From Neisseria canis (lineage in GTDB: Bacteria > Pseudomonadota > Gammaproteobacteria > Burkholderiales > Neisseriaceae): 64,000 bases of DNA. Position 1 is the stretch's first letter, and each line of letters opens with the position of its first letter. The stretch covers positions 2,232,001 to 2,296,000 of the forward strand of contig NZ_LR134313.1 in the NCBI RefSeq assembly GCF_900636765.1, read 5' to 3'. The notes below the pieces were generated by a model, which was not told the DNA's origin, searched no databases, and was given only the letters and a program-made list of their open reading frames with translations. This document shows positions 17,756 through 31,646 of this stretch, one piece after another. A program made the position numbers and the translations under genes.

Positions 17756-18913
17756 ATGTCTTTTACCCATCATCCCGTTTGGGCCATGGCTTTCCGCCCG
17801 CTTTACCCGCTCGCCGCAATATACGGCGCTTTATCCATTTTGCTTTGGGCGTTCGGTTATCAAGGTACACCTGCGCTGCCTGCCTATTTTTGGCATGCCC
17901 ACGAAATGATCTGGGGCTATGCCGGAGCCATTGTCGTGGCCTTTCTGCTTACCGCATCCGCTACTTGGACAGGCCAGCCGCCCACTCGCGGCGGCGCCTT
18001 AATCACTCTGGTTGCTTTGTGGCTGCTTTCACGAGTGTTTGCATTTACGCCGCTTGCCGCCGCATCCGGCCTATCGGGTGTTGCATTTTATTGGCTGGCC
18101 GCTTGGTTTATGGGCGTTTCCGTGGTACGCAGCCGCAATTCGCGCAATTACATCGCTGTGGCTGCCTTGTTTTTATTCGGCCTCACTTTATTGCTGTTTC
18201 ACCTACAGCTTTCCTCTTTCAACGCCGCCGCCCTGCAAAACGGTTTGTTGGCGGGTTTGATTATGGTTGCGGGTTTTATCGGCTTGGTAGGCACGCGGAT
18301 TATTTCGTTTTTTACCTCACGCAGGCTGGGAACCGAGCAAGTGGCAAGCCCGATGTGGCTGGCATTGAGTGCATTGGTGCTGCCGATGCTTGCGGCTTTG
18401 CTGATGAGCCTGAATACCGCACTGCTGCCCGCGTCTCTGTTTGCATTGGCCGCTGGCATAATCGGCTTGGTTCAGACAGGCCGTTGGTTTGAACCCAAAG
18501 CTTTGGGCGAACCTTTATTGTGGATTCTGTTTGCCGGCTATGCGGCCACTTCTTTGGGGCTGATGGCGATGGGCGCGGCTTTTTGGAAGCCTGAAATGAT
18601 GAGCACCGGCGTGCACTTGGTCGCCGTAGGCGGAATCGGTATGTTAACCGTAGGCATGATGGTGCGCACGGCTTTAGGCCACACGGGCCGACCGCTGTAC
18701 CCCGCGCCCAAGCCGATGGGTACGGCTTTCGTGCTTATGCTGGCTGCTACTGTCGTACGCACGCTTGCAGCGTTTATGGCAACCGTCAACACCACCGCCT
18801 ATGATCACAGCCTGCGGCTTTCCGCTGCGTTATTCGCCGCATCCCTCTTGCTTTATGCGTGGCGTTATATCCCGTGGCTGTTGCGCCCGAGAGTCGACGG
18901 TAAAGCAGGTTGA
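17756..18913 (+). CDS. nnrS: NnrS family haem-copper membrane protein
   Basis: A 385-residue inner-membrane protein with about 12 hydrophobic segments. The N-terminus AMAFRPLYPLAAIYG and the histidine-bearing WHAHEMIWGYAGAIV are NnrS hallmarks, as is the later GRPLYPAPK region. NnrS is a haem- and copper-containing protein that relieves nitrosative stress, probably by limiting damage from iron-NO complexes. It follows the hemerythrin-like gene in a two-gene operon divergent from nsrR. The transcript ends at a DUS hairpin. Confidence 0.95.
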   Translation: MSFTHHPVWAMAFRPLYPLAAIYGALSILLWAFGYQGTPALPAYFWHAHEMIWGYAGAIVVAFLLTASATWTGQPPTRGGALITLVALWLLSRVFAFTPLAAASGLSGVAFYWLAAWFMGVSVVRSRNSRNYIAVAALFLFGLTLLLFHLQLSSFNAAALQNGLLAGLIMVAGFIGLVGTRIISFFTSRRLGTEQVASPMWLALSALVLPMLAALLMSLNTALLPASLFALAAGIIGLVQTGRWFEPKALGEPLLWILFAGYAATSLGLMAMGAAFWKPEMMSTGVHLVAVGGIGMLTVGMMVRTALGHTGRPLYPAPKPMGTAFVLMLAATVVRTLAAFMATVNTTAYDHSLRLSAALFAASLLLYAWRYIPWLLRPRVDGKAG

Positions 18914-18924
18914 TATCAACAATA

Positions 18925-18955
18925 ATGCCTGTCTGAAAATTTTCAGACAGGCATT
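18925..18955. terminator. DUS-pair hairpin between nnrS and the dacC-like gene
   Basis: ATGCCTGTCTGAAAA and its partner form a nearly loopless hairpin between two convergent genes and can end both transcripts. Confidence 0.8.
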
Positions 18956-18968
18956 ACCATCAACAGAA

Positions 18969-20198
18969 TCAACCGAAAATATTTTTAAACCAAAGCTTGA
19001 TATTATCTATGATGCGGACAAACCAACCCGCTTCTTCCACTTGGTTCAACGCCACCACATTGCGCTCTGCCAGCAGCTTGCCTTCATACATAATTTTCAA
19101 CTTGCCGAGCACTTGACCCGTACGCACGGGCGCGACAACAGGCTGCACGGTTTCCAACACAGGTTTGATATTTTTTCCCTCGGCATGCGGAATGGTCAGG
19201 TAAATAGCCTCGATAAATCCGGCATCCACCGCCTTGCTTTCCCCTTTGTAAACCTTTACTTGAGAAACCACTTGGCCGGCATTGTACAGCTTAGGCGTGT
19301 CAAACGAATGCAAAGCCCAGTTCAACAGCTTGCCGCTCTCGGCCGCACGCAACTCCGGGCTTTCCGCACCCACCAACACCGCTATCACCTGTCTGTCATT
19401 GCGGTTGCTGGAAGAAATCAGATTGTATCCCGCCGTAGGAGAATGACCGGTAATCATGCCGTCGATACTCGCATCGCGGTAAAGTAACAAATTGCGGTTA
19501 GGCTGCTCAATACCGTTATAAGTAAACGATTTCATGGAAAAAATCGGATAATAACGACGAAAATCCTGAGCCACGGCAACCGCCAGTTTCATTAAATCTT
19601 TTACCGTGGAAACATGGCCGTCTGCCGATTCGCCGGTGGCATTTTTAAAACTGGTATCCAGCATACCCAAGCGTGTGGCCTGTTCGTTCATCTTTTTTAC
19701 AAATTCCGCTTCAGAACCGTTGCCCAACACTTCGGCAAGCGTTACGGCGGCATCATTGCCCGATTGCACCAGCATACCTTTGAGCAAATCGCTCACACTC
19801 ACAGTTTTATTCGGGCTTAAAAACATGCGCGATCCACCGGTTTTCCAAGCCCGCTCGGACACAGTCAACATCTGATCCGGTTTCAATACACCGTCATCCA
19901 ATGCTTTAAATACCAAATAAGCCGTCATCAACTTGGTAAGCGCAGCCGGCTCAATCTGAGCATCTGCATTATGCGCGCCCAATGTCTGCTTGCTTTGAAC
20001 ATCCATCACCGCATAAGCAGTGGCCGCCAGCTCAGGCAACTTTGGCATCCCTGTTTGCTCTTTCTGAGATACAGTCGCTTGAGGAACGGTATGGGAAGCC
20101 GGTTTTTGCACCGCCGGTGCAGCTTCTTTTTTTACGGGATCCGCAGCAAAAGCAGAACAGGCTGCCGCCAACAGCAGGCAGAAAATGTTTTTTTTCAT
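18969..20198 (-). CDS. DacC-like low-molecular-mass PBP, probably catalytically dead
   Basis: A 409-residue protein with a signal peptide (residues 1-19), a D-Ala-D-Ala carboxypeptidase domain (about 55-300), a C-terminal beta domain and a terminal amphipathic helix (WFVRIIDNIKLWFKNIFG) that anchors it to the inner membrane. It matches PBP5/6-type proteins. Two of three catalytic motifs are altered: the nucleophile serine of SxxK is Ala86 (PAALTK; codon GCG at 19941-19943) and the KTG lysine is Ile249 (MITGH; codon ATT at 19452-19454). Only the SGN motif (146-148) remains. The full-length frame suggests a maintained non-enzymatic role. Confidence 0.88.
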   Translation of the reverse strand: MKKNIFCLLLAAACSAFAADPVKKEAAPAVQKPASHTVPQATVSQKEQTGMPKLPELAATAYAVMDVQSKQTLGAHNADAQIEPAALTKLMTAYLVFKALDDGVLKPDQMLTVSERAWKTGGSRMFLSPNKTVSVSDLLKGMLVQSGNDAAVTLAEVLGNGSEAEFVKKMNEQATRLGMLDTSFKNATGESADGHVSTVKDLMKLAVAVAQDFRRYYPIFSMKSFTYNGIEQPNRNLLLYRDASIDGMITGHSPTAGYNLISSSNRNDRQVIAVLVGAESPELRAAESGKLLNWALHSFDTPKLYNAGQVVSQVKVYKGESKAVDAGFIEAIYLTIPHAEGKNIKPVLETVQPVVAPVRTGQVLGKLKIMYEGKLLAERNVVALNQVEEAGWFVRIIDNIKLWFKNIFG

Positions 20199-20396
20199 AG
20201 CACCAAAGTTATTTCAATTAATTTAACCACAGAAAATAAGGCAGAAAACTGCGTCGAAAAGCGCAGCTTTAGTTGAAATTTCAGCAAATTATACATGAAT
20301 TCAGTTTCTACTTGCACTATCGTGCCGCTCAGAGTATGGTTTTGCTTTATTCACATCTTAAAAAAACGACATTCCGCGATAACCAGCCACCTTATC

Positions 20397-21935
20397 ATGA
20401 ACCCAAAACTGCATTCCCAATACCTAACTCAAATCCTGACCGCTTCAGTATATGACGTTGCCACAGAAACCCCTTTGGATTCGGCACGGAATCTATCGCG
20501 TAGAATGGACAACCAAATTCTGCTCAAGCGCGAAGACCTGCAACCTGTGTTTTCATTCAAAATCCGCGGTGCTTACAACAAAATGGCTTCCCTCTCACCC
20601 GAAGCCTTGGCCAAAGGCGTTATTACCGCCAGCGCAGGCAACCATGCTCAAGGAGTAGCCCTATCCGCCCAATATTTAAATTGCGAAGCCACCATCGTAA
20701 TGCCCGAAACCACACCCCAAATCAAAGTAGACGCAGTAAAAGCCCGCGGTGGTAATGTTGTACTCAAAGGTGTTTCCTATAACGATGCTTATGACCATGC
20801 TATGAAGCTTGTGGCAGAAAGCGGACTTACCTATATTCCTCCTTTTGACGACCCTCATGTAATAGCAGGGCAAGGCACCATCGGCCTCGAAATCATCCGC
20901 CAGCACCCCAAACCCATCCACGCCATTTTCATACCGATTGGCGGTGGTGGCTTGGCAGCGGGTGTAGCTGCATTTATCAAAAACGTGCGCCCGGAGATTA
21001 AGGTAATCGGTGTTGAAACTTATGATGCCTGCGCCATGAAGCAATCTATTGAGCACGGTGAACGTGTCGAATTAAAAGACGTCGGCTTATTTGCCGACGG
21101 TACTGCAGTTAAATTGGTAGGCGAAGAAACTTTCTCACTTTGCCGTGACCTGCTTGATGAAATCATTCTTGTCGATACTGATGACATTTGCGGCGCTGTG
21201 AAAGATATTTTTGACGATACCCGCAGCATTACCGAACCGTCCGGCGCACTTGCACTTGCAGGCTTAAAAGCCTATATCGAACGCGAAAAGTGTCGCAACC
21301 AAACCTTAATTGCCATTAATAGTGGCGCTAATATGAATTTCCACCGTTTGCGCCATGTTTCCGAACGCAGTGAATTAGGTGAAGGTCATGAGGGTATTTT
21401 TGCTGTGTCTATTCCTGAAACCCCTGGCAGCTTCCGTAAGTTTATCAATGTATTAGGCAGCCGAAATATTACAGAATTCAATTACCGCTACGGTGACGAC
21501 AAAATCGCACATATTTTTGTCGGTATCCAAACTTCCAGCCCGCGCGATATCGGGCGTATCAGCAAAGAATTGGCTGCCGCAGGTCTGCCCAATATCGACC
21601 TTTCCGGTGACGAAATATCTAAAATTCATATCCGCTATATGGTTGGTGGGCGCACGGATAAAATCAATAACGAACGTTTAATTACATTCGAATTTCCCGA
21701 GCGCCCAGGAGCCCTTGCTCGTTTCCTCAATCATATGCAAACCAACTGGAATATCACCCTATTTCATTACCGTAATCACGGCGCTGATTACGGGCGTGTT
21801 TTAGTCGGAATAGATGTTCCGGAACAAGAAAGCGCTGCCTTTACCGACTTTCTCGAAAACGTAGGTTACACCTGTCATGATGAAACTGGCAACGCTGCTT
21901 ATAAGCTGTTTTTAAGCTCCCCACACTCAGCGTAA
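20397..21935 (+). CDS. ilvA: Threonine ammonia-lyase, biosynthetic
   Basis: The enzyme deaminates threonine to 2-oxobutanoate, the first step of isoleucine synthesis, using pyridoxal phosphate. The 512-residue protein has the PLP lysine in FSFKIRGAYNK, the glycine loop GGGGLAAG, and two C-terminal ACT-like domains (VSIPETPGSFRKF and FEFPERPGALARF) that carry isoleucine feedback control. The frame extends upstream to 20295; the ATG at 20397 gives the conserved start MNPKLHSQYL and the usual length. Confidence 0.95.
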   Translation: MNPKLHSQYLTQILTASVYDVATETPLDSARNLSRRMDNQILLKREDLQPVFSFKIRGAYNKMASLSPEALAKGVITASAGNHAQGVALSAQYLNCEATIVMPETTPQIKVDAVKARGGNVVLKGVSYNDAYDHAMKLVAESGLTYIPPFDDPHVIAGQGTIGLEIIRQHPKPIHAIFIPIGGGGLAAGVAAFIKNVRPEIKVIGVETYDACAMKQSIEHGERVELKDVGLFADGTAVKLVGEETFSLCRDLLDEIILVDTDDICGAVKDIFDDTRSITEPSGALALAGLKAYIEREKCRNQTLIAINSGANMNFHRLRHVSERSELGEGHEGIFAVSIPETPGSFRKFINVLGSRNITEFNYRYGDDKIAHIFVGIQTSSPRDIGRISKELAAAGLPNIDLSGDEISKIHIRYMVGGRTDKINNERLITFEFPERPGALARFLNHMQTNWNITLFHYRNHGADYGRVLVGIDVPEQESAAFTDFLENVGYTCHDETGNAAYKLFLSSPHSA

Positions 21936-22010
21936 CTCACAGCCTGCCTGTCCGAACAGCGTCTGCATCTTCCGTCTTATTGACGCGTTCACCTCCAGCC
22001 AGCCCGCAAC

Positions 22011-22033
22011 AAAGGCCCGTTGACGGGCCTTTT
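22011..22033 (+). terminator. Terminator between ilvA and comE
   Basis: AAAGGCCCG and CGGGCCTTTT form a GC-rich stem with a TTGA loop and a T tail on the + strand, about 75 bases after the ilvA stop. Unlike most terminators here it contains no DUS. A degenerate DUS (TGCCTGTCCGAA) lies just upstream. Confidence 0.75.
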
Positions 22034-22071
22034 GCACTATCGGTGTTAACAGCTTCGTTTCCAGTTAAAGG

Positions 22072-22368
22072 CTACTTGGCCTTGGGCTGCACCGGTTTGG
22101 CCGGTTTGGCCTTCGCCGCACCCGACACCGTCGCCTCTTCCTTCAGCTTATTGAAGATACCGTCCCCGATACCCTTCACCTTCTTCAACTCCTCCACACT
22201 TTTAAAGGCACCGTTGGCCTGACGGTATTCCACTATCGCCGCCGCCTTCGCCGGGCCGATACCCGGCAACGCCTTCAACTCCTCCGCCGTCGCCGTATTG
22301 ATATTCACCGCCGCCAGCGACCACGCACACGACAACGCCGCCAACACACCCAACATCAGTTTTTTCAT
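22072..22368 (-). CDS. comE: ComE(A)-type periplasmic DNA-binding competence protein
   Basis: A 98-residue protein with a Sec signal peptide (residues 1-19) and two helix-hairpin-helix motifs (LKALPGIGPAKAAAIVEYR and KVKGIGDGIFNKL), ending in a Lys/Pro/Ala tail. In gonococcus ComE binds incoming double-stranded DNA in the periplasm and is needed for transformation; its gene is present in several copies next to rRNA operons. The same linkage is seen here: comE lies about 250 bases downstream of the 5S gene, on the same strand. Other copies would be outside the window. Confidence 0.93.
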   Translation of the reverse strand: MKKLMLGVLAALSCAWSLAAVNINTATAEELKALPGIGPAKAAAIVEYRQANGAFKSVEELKKVKGIGDGIFNKLKEEATVSGAAKAKPAKPVQPKAK

Positions 22369-22588
22369 GTATGTTCCATCCTTAATATGATACAGCCGGT
22401 TTCCCGAATGTGTTTGGTCAATATACCGTACATAACGAGCCTCCGCCCTTTATGAACAGCCATCATAACCAAACCCTCCCGGCCTTACAAGCCGTTTTTC
22501 CCGTTATTATCAGTTTTACAACAGTTCAACTATTAAATTTTTACCCCTCTGCACCGCCATACACCCAATACCGCCAAAAGCAAAAGCG

Positions 22589-22618
22589 AATCCCCGATAT
22601 CATACAATATCGGGGATT
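22589..22618 (-). terminator. rRNA operon terminator
   Basis: A 12-base perfect stem (AATCCCCGATAT with ATATCGGGGATT) around a CATACA loop lies 9 bases beyond the 5S gene. The T-rich stretch that follows on the minus strand is broken by single G and C bases. Confidence 0.75.
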
Positions 22619-22626
22619 CTGAATGG

Positions 22627-22742
22627 GTGTCTGGCAGTGACCTACTTTCACATGGGTATCCACACTATCATCGGCGCTGAGTCGTTTCACGGTCCTGTTC
22701 GGGATGGGAAGGCGTGGGACCAACTCGCTATGGCCGCCAGAC
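22627..22742 (-). rRNA. rrf: 5S ribosomal RNA
   Basis: Read leftward, the sequence starts TCTGGCGGCCATAGCGAG and ends near TCACTGCCAGACACCC, with the conserved CCCATCCCGAAC and GAAACG segments between. The 5' and 3' ends pair as the terminal stem. Length is about 116 bases; both ends are good to a few bases. Confidence 0.93.
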
Positions 22743-22897
22743 GTAAACTGTACAAATCGGGAAAGCCGTTATGGAAGAGTCCTTCCACTTATTTATTCTT
22801 TAATCAACTGTGATGTGTATCGTCTTCAAGACTGATATAAGCTTTCATATTCAAAGTACCGCATCCTTCAGAATGCAAAGTTCTTCAAATGATAGAG

Positions 22898-25783
<2,886 letters not shown>

Positions 25784-25995
25784 TCATTTCAAGAACCTCT
25801 CTGACTTCGTTGTTTCGGCGTTGACTACCTACGTAACTTGAAGACTTTACTTTGACAAAGCTTACTGCTTGTTGTGTACTGAACTGTGCCTTTTGTGTTT
25901 CACAGCTCAGTCGATACAATCATCACCCAAATACTGCGGCTTACCTGTTACAGTAAGCCGACATTGTCTTTGTTTGTTGATTTCGGCTTTCCAAT

Positions 25996-26008
25996 TTGTT
26001 AAAGATCA
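25996..26008 (-). promoter_or_regulatory. boxA-like antitermination site in the 16S-23S spacer
   Basis: Read leftward, TGATCTTTAACAA resembles the rRNA boxA (TGCTCTTTAACA), the NusB-NusE binding site that keeps polymerase from terminating early. It lies between tRNA-Ala and 23S. The rest of the spacer from 25784 to 26113 holds the 23S processing arm and no further gene. Confidence 0.6.
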
Positions 26009-26113
26009 ATGCGTTTATATGAAACAAACTTTTGTCTCAAACTTCGCAAATTAAAATGAGCTGCGCATTGTAGCAGCTAACTTTAATTTGTAAAGTCCTT
26101 TTATTGAAGTTTT

Positions 26114-26189
26114 TGGTGGAGGCAAACGGGATCGAACCGATGACCCCCTGCTTGCAAAGCAGGTGCTCTACCAACTGAGCTATGCCCCC
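26114..26189 (-). tRNA. tRNA-Ala (TGC)
   Basis: The leftward sequence begins GGGGGCATAGCTCAGTTGG, carries the anticodon loop CTTTGCAAG and ends in an encoded CCA. It is 76 bases long, with all four arms formed. It lies in the 16S-23S spacer, the usual place. Confidence 0.96.
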
Positions 26190-26238
26190 ATACTCTTACT
26201 CAAGTATCGATACTGCTTACTCTTGCTTTGAGAATGTC

Positions 26239-26315
<77 letters not shown>

Positions 26316-26415
26316 AGGTCTCATCAAGCAATCTTTACAATCGCTTCTTCAATAATACCGCTTCTTCAATATACAGTTTACCGATAAGTGTGAATGCGAC
26401 AAACCTGCTCTTCTC

Positions 26416-27959
<1,544 letters not shown>

Positions 27960-28069
27960 AATCTCTAACTTTTTAACTTCTGGTCTGCTTCAAAGAAACC
28001 GACAAGATTTCTTGTCTGTCTTTCAAACAGTGTGGGGCTCGCCGCACCCACACTTATCGGTAATCTGTA

Positions 28070-28082
28070 TTGTTAAAGAGCT
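28070..28082 (-). promoter_or_regulatory. rRNA leader boxA
   Basis: Leftward AGCTCTTTAACAA matches the rRNA boxA antiterminator closely and lies about 110 bases upstream of 16S. The stretch 27960-28251 is the rRNA leader and promoter region. I see a TATTAT-like -10 candidate near 28108-28113 on the minus strand but no convincing -35. Confidence 0.75.
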
Positions 28083-28251
28083 AAACCAATCAAAACAGCA
28101 CTATGCTATAATAACCGGCCTGTCAGTCACTGCCGAAGCAGCGAAGAAACCGAACTATACGCCCACACAATCACAACGTCAATACCCCAAAACAACAAAA
28201 TACGGACAAATACAACAATACCCTGTTTTAACTCAATATTTAGTTTGGCAA

Positions 28252-29055
28252 TCAGCCTAACAAAATTTCCAAAACAAATTTACTGCCTACATAAGCCAAC
28301 ATCAAACTGACAAAACCCAATACCGTCCATATTGCTGCATTTCTCCCCCGCCATGCCATCATGCTCCTTTTCAGTAAAAGCGTACCGTATATAAACCAAG
28401 AGAAAATGCCGAACATAGATTTATGAGTCAACTCAAACGGCTTTCCAAACACCTCTTCTGCAAAAAATGTTCCACTGATAACAGAGATGCTCAATAGAAT
28501 AAACCCCACCCACATTCCTTGGAACATTAATTTTTCCAAGCTGAGCAGTGGCGGGAGAAAAGATACCAGTGATGAAAATTTGCGTTGGTGCAAATCTCTG
28601 CTTAGCCACAAAATTAAAATCGCCAACAAAGTGATAATCGCAAATATACTATATGCAATTAGAGAAGCGCCGATATGCAGCATAAAGGGCATATTGGTAA
28701 TGGAATATCCTACATATTTCCCAGGCAATAAGGCCGCAACCAGCAAAGAAATGGTTGCTATTGGGTAGAGTAACAATTGAAGCCCTCTTAAACTGTAAAA
28801 GAAGCTTCCTATAAAATACATTACCAACATAAGCCACACTATCAGGCTCAAAGCATAACCGAATCCCATCACAAGCACTCGGTCGGCCAATATCGGCAGC
28901 ATTAATATTGCGCCATGCAAAAGTGTTGCAGGTGCCAATATACTTAGTTCTATTTTTAAAGGGTAAGCATCCCCACTACCGTTTTTATAATATTTCCAAA
29001 CAAAAACAGCTAATGCGGTGTAAACCACCATAAGCAAAATCATTAAAACCGGCAT
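28252..29055 (-). CDS. CcsA/YpjD-type cytochrome c assembly family membrane protein
   Basis: A 267-residue inner-membrane protein with eight predicted membrane segments, matching the cytochrome c assembly (CcsA/CcmC-like) family known as YpjD or CorE in gammaproteobacteria. It carries HIGASLIAYSIFAI and GTFFAEEVFGKPFELTHKS, with histidines in the positions used for haem handling. It is divergent from ffh, as ypjD is in E. coli, which supports the subfamily call. GGGAAG precedes the ATG. It is probably not the main cytochrome c synthetase, which would be a larger CcsA/ResC. Confidence 0.85.
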   Translation of the reverse strand: MPVLMILLMVVYTALAVFVWKYYKNGSGDAYPLKIELSILAPATLLHGAILMLPILADRVLVMGFGYALSLIVWLMLVMYFIGSFFYSLRGLQLLLYPIATISLLVAALLPGKYVGYSITNMPFMLHIGASLIAYSIFAIITLLAILILWLSRDLHQRKFSSLVSFLPPLLSLEKLMFQGMWVGFILLSISVISGTFFAEEVFGKPFELTHKSMFGIFSWFIYGTLLLKRSMMAWRGRNAAIWTVLGFVSLMLAYVGSKFVLEILLG

Positions 29056-29183
29056 GGCAAACTTCCCTGACTACGCATATTCAGAATAACGTATGTGGTG
29101 TAAAATACTCGGATTTTACCAAATATCCGCATGCTGTGCTGCGTTTGCACGGTTTGCATGTCTGTTGCTATTGAGGATTTAGA

Positions 29184-30548
29184 ATGTTAGACAATTTAAC
29201 CAACCGCTTCTATTCGGTATTCCGAAACATTCGCGGCCAAACACATTTGGACGAAGACAATATCAAACCGGCTTTGCGTGAAGTTCGGTTGGCAATGCTG
29301 GAAGCTGATGTTGCCTTACCGGTAGTAAAAGATTTTGTTGCAAATATTAAAGATAAAGCCATCGGCAAAGAGATCAGCGAAAACCTAACCGCAGAGCAAG
29401 CCTTTATCAGTATTGTAAACCAAGCGCTGATTGAGCTGATGGGCAAAGAAAACAGCGCTTTGAACTTGGCAGCCACGCCTCCGGCTGTTGTGTTGATGGC
29501 AGGTTTGCAAGGTGCCGGTAAAACCACCACGGTAGGCAAGCTTTCCCGCCTCTTGAAACAGCAAGATAAGAAAAAGAAAATCCTGGTCGTATCTGCCGAC
29601 GTGTACCGCCCTGCAGCGATCGAGCAGCTCAAGCTGCTGGCAGAACAGGTAGGAGTGGATTTTTTCCCGTCCGATATCAGCCAAAAGCCGGTTGAAATCG
29701 CTCAAAAAGCGCTTGACCATGCGAAACGCAATTTCTATGACGTTTTAATGGTCGATACCGCAGGCCGCTTGGCTATTGATGAAGAAATGATGAATGAAAT
29801 CAAAGCCCTTCATACTGCAGTTAAGCCCATTGAAACCTTATTTGTTGTCGATGCCATGTTGGGTCAGGACGCGGTTAATACCGCACAGGCCTTTAATGAA
29901 GCCTTACCGTTAACCGGCGTTATCCTTACTAAAATGGACGGCGATTCCCGCGGCGGCGCGGCCTTATCGGTTCGCCAAGTAACCGGCAAGCCGATTAAAT
30001 TTATCGGCGTCGGAGAGAAAATCGACGGATTGGAGGCTTTCCACCCGGATCGTATCGCCAGCCGTATTTTGGGCATGGGCGATGTTTTGACTTTGGTTGA
30101 AGACGTTCAAAAAGGTATCGACGAAGAAATCGCCGCTGAAATGGCAACCAAGTTGCGCAAAGGTAAAGGCTTCGATTTGAACGACTTTAAAGCCCAAATC
30201 CAACAAATGCGCAAAATGGGCGGTTTGGAAAGCATTATGTCGAAAATGCCCGGAGAGCTGGGGCAGATTTCCAAGCAGATTCCCGAAGGCACAGCTGAAA
30301 AAGCAATGGGGCATGTAGAAGCCATTATCAATTCGATGACTCCGAAAGAACGCGCCAATCCCGCTTTAATCAAAGCCAGCCGCAAGCGCCGCATTGCCGC
30401 AGGTTCCGGCACAACGGTGCAGGAAGTGAACAAAATGCTCAATCAGTTTGAACAGTCGCAAAAAATGATGAAAATGTTTAGCGGCAAAGGCTTATCCAAA
30501 TTGATGAACCTGGCAAAAGGCATGAAAGGCAAGTTTCCCGGCTTTTGA
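29184..30548 (+). CDS. ffh: Signal recognition particle protein
   Basis: Ffh binds 4.5S RNA and signal sequences of nascent membrane proteins and delivers them to FtsY. The 454-residue protein has the NG GTPase domain with GLQGAGKTTTVGKL (P-loop), DTAGRL, and TKMDGDSRGGAAL, then the methionine-rich M domain from about residue 300 (QQMRKMGGLESIMSKMPG, and the RNA-binding SRKRRIAAGSGTTVQEVN). A single-gene unit ended by a DUS hairpin. Confidence 0.98.
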   Translation: MLDNLTNRFYSVFRNIRGQTHLDEDNIKPALREVRLAMLEADVALPVVKDFVANIKDKAIGKEISENLTAEQAFISIVNQALIELMGKENSALNLAATPPAVVLMAGLQGAGKTTTVGKLSRLLKQQDKKKKILVVSADVYRPAAIEQLKLLAEQVGVDFFPSDISQKPVEIAQKALDHAKRNFYDVLMVDTAGRLAIDEEMMNEIKALHTAVKPIETLFVVDAMLGQDAVNTAQAFNEALPLTGVILTKMDGDSRGGAALSVRQVTGKPIKFIGVGEKIDGLEAFHPDRIASRILGMGDVLTLVEDVQKGIDEEIAAEMATKLRKGKGFDLNDFKAQIQQMRKMGGLESIMSKMPGELGQISKQIPEGTAEKAMGHVEAIINSMTPKERANPALIKASRKRRIAAGSGTTVQEVNKMLNQFEQSQKMMKMFSGKGLSKLMNLAKGMKGKFPGF

Positions 30549-30555
30549 TATCTGA

Positions 30556-30589
30556 ATGCCTGTCTGAAAACTTATTTTCAGACAGGCAT
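30556..30589 (+). terminator. DUS-pair terminator after ffh
   Basis: Two inverted DUS copies with a short TTA-containing loop begin 8 bases after the ffh stop codon. Confidence 0.8.
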
Positions 30590-30635
30590 CTTAAATGCCA
30601 CACTCCGCAACGCTTCACAACAATAGGATTTCCAC

Positions 30636-31646
30636 ATGTCACGCTTCCGTACAGAACCGGCAATTTCATTTTCCGAACAAAACCGTACCGCCGTTTTACT
30701 GCTTAATCTCGGCACGCCTGAAGCGCCCACCGCCGAAGCAGTACGCCCTTATTTACGTGAATTTTTATCAGACGAGCGCGTGGTAGAGCTGCCTAAAATC
30801 GTATGGCAACCTATTTTACAGGGAGCTGTGCTGACTTTACGCCCGAAAAAAAGCGCGCACGGCTACGAAAAAGTTTGGTTTCCCGAAGGCTCGCCTTTGG
30901 CTGTTTACACCGCACAACAGGCAGCTGAATTGGCCAAGCGTTTACCCGGCATTTCGGTTCGCTATGCAATGACTTACGGCAAGCCGTCCGTATCCGATAC
31001 AATCGATGAACTGAAAGCGGCGGGCGTATCCCGGCTTCTCGTGATTCCGCTCTACCCCCAATATGCAGCCTCCAGTGCAGGCGCGGCTCTGGACAAAGTA
31101 CTTTCTACCCTGTTCTATCAGCGCAACATGATGAGTTTGCGCACAGTTACCCGGTTCTACAACGACGAACACTATATCAACGCGCTATCCCAACAGGTTG
31201 AAGCCCATTGGGCGCAAAACGGGCGTGGCGACAAAATCATGTTCAGCTTCCACGGCGTGCCCCAAGCCAATTGCGACAAAGGGGATCCTTATTTATTTGA
31301 ATGCGGCGAAACCGTGCGCCTGCTGGCCCAAAAGCTTCAATTAAACGAACAGGACTACATCATGGCTTTTCAAAGCCAGTTTGGGAAAGCCAAATGGATA
31401 GGCCCGAGCACGCAGGATTTATTGGAAAGCCTGCCTAAACAAGGTGTGGCCAAACTTGATGTGTTCTGCCCCGGCTTTATATCGGATTGTCTGGAAACCA
31501 TGGAAGAAATTGCCATAGCAGGACGCGAGGCCTTTCACGCCGCCGGCGGCAAGCAATTCAACTACATTCCTTGCCTCAATGCCAATCCTGTGTGGATTGA
31601 CGCGCTGAGCCAATTGGCCAAGCAGCACTTGCAAGGCTGGGTATAA
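30636..31646 (+). CDS. hemH: Ferrochelatase
   Basis: HemH inserts ferrous iron into protoporphyrin IX, the last step of haem synthesis. The 336-residue protein has the family opening LLNLGTPEAP, the catalytic histidine in FSFHGVPQANC, and the glutamate-bearing CPGFISDCLETMEEI. The start at 30636 sits 86 bases after the ffh stop codon. It is unlinked to the hemCDXY group at 11.5-16.7 kb. Its stop codon (31644-31646) lies inside the left end of a dispersed repeat. Confidence 0.96.
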   Translation: MSRFRTEPAISFSEQNRTAVLLLNLGTPEAPTAEAVRPYLREFLSDERVVELPKIVWQPILQGAVLTLRPKKSAHGYEKVWFPEGSPLAVYTAQQAAELAKRLPGISVRYAMTYGKPSVSDTIDELKAAGVSRLLVIPLYPQYAASSAGAALDKVLSTLFYQRNMMSLRTVTRFYNDEHYINALSQQVEAHWAQNGRGDKIMFSFHGVPQANCDKGDPYLFECGETVRLLAQKLQLNEQDYIMAFQSQFGKAKWIGPSTQDLLESLPKQGVAKLDVFCPGFISDCLETMEEIAIAGREAFHAAGGKQFNYIPCLNANPVWIDALSQLAKQHLQGWV

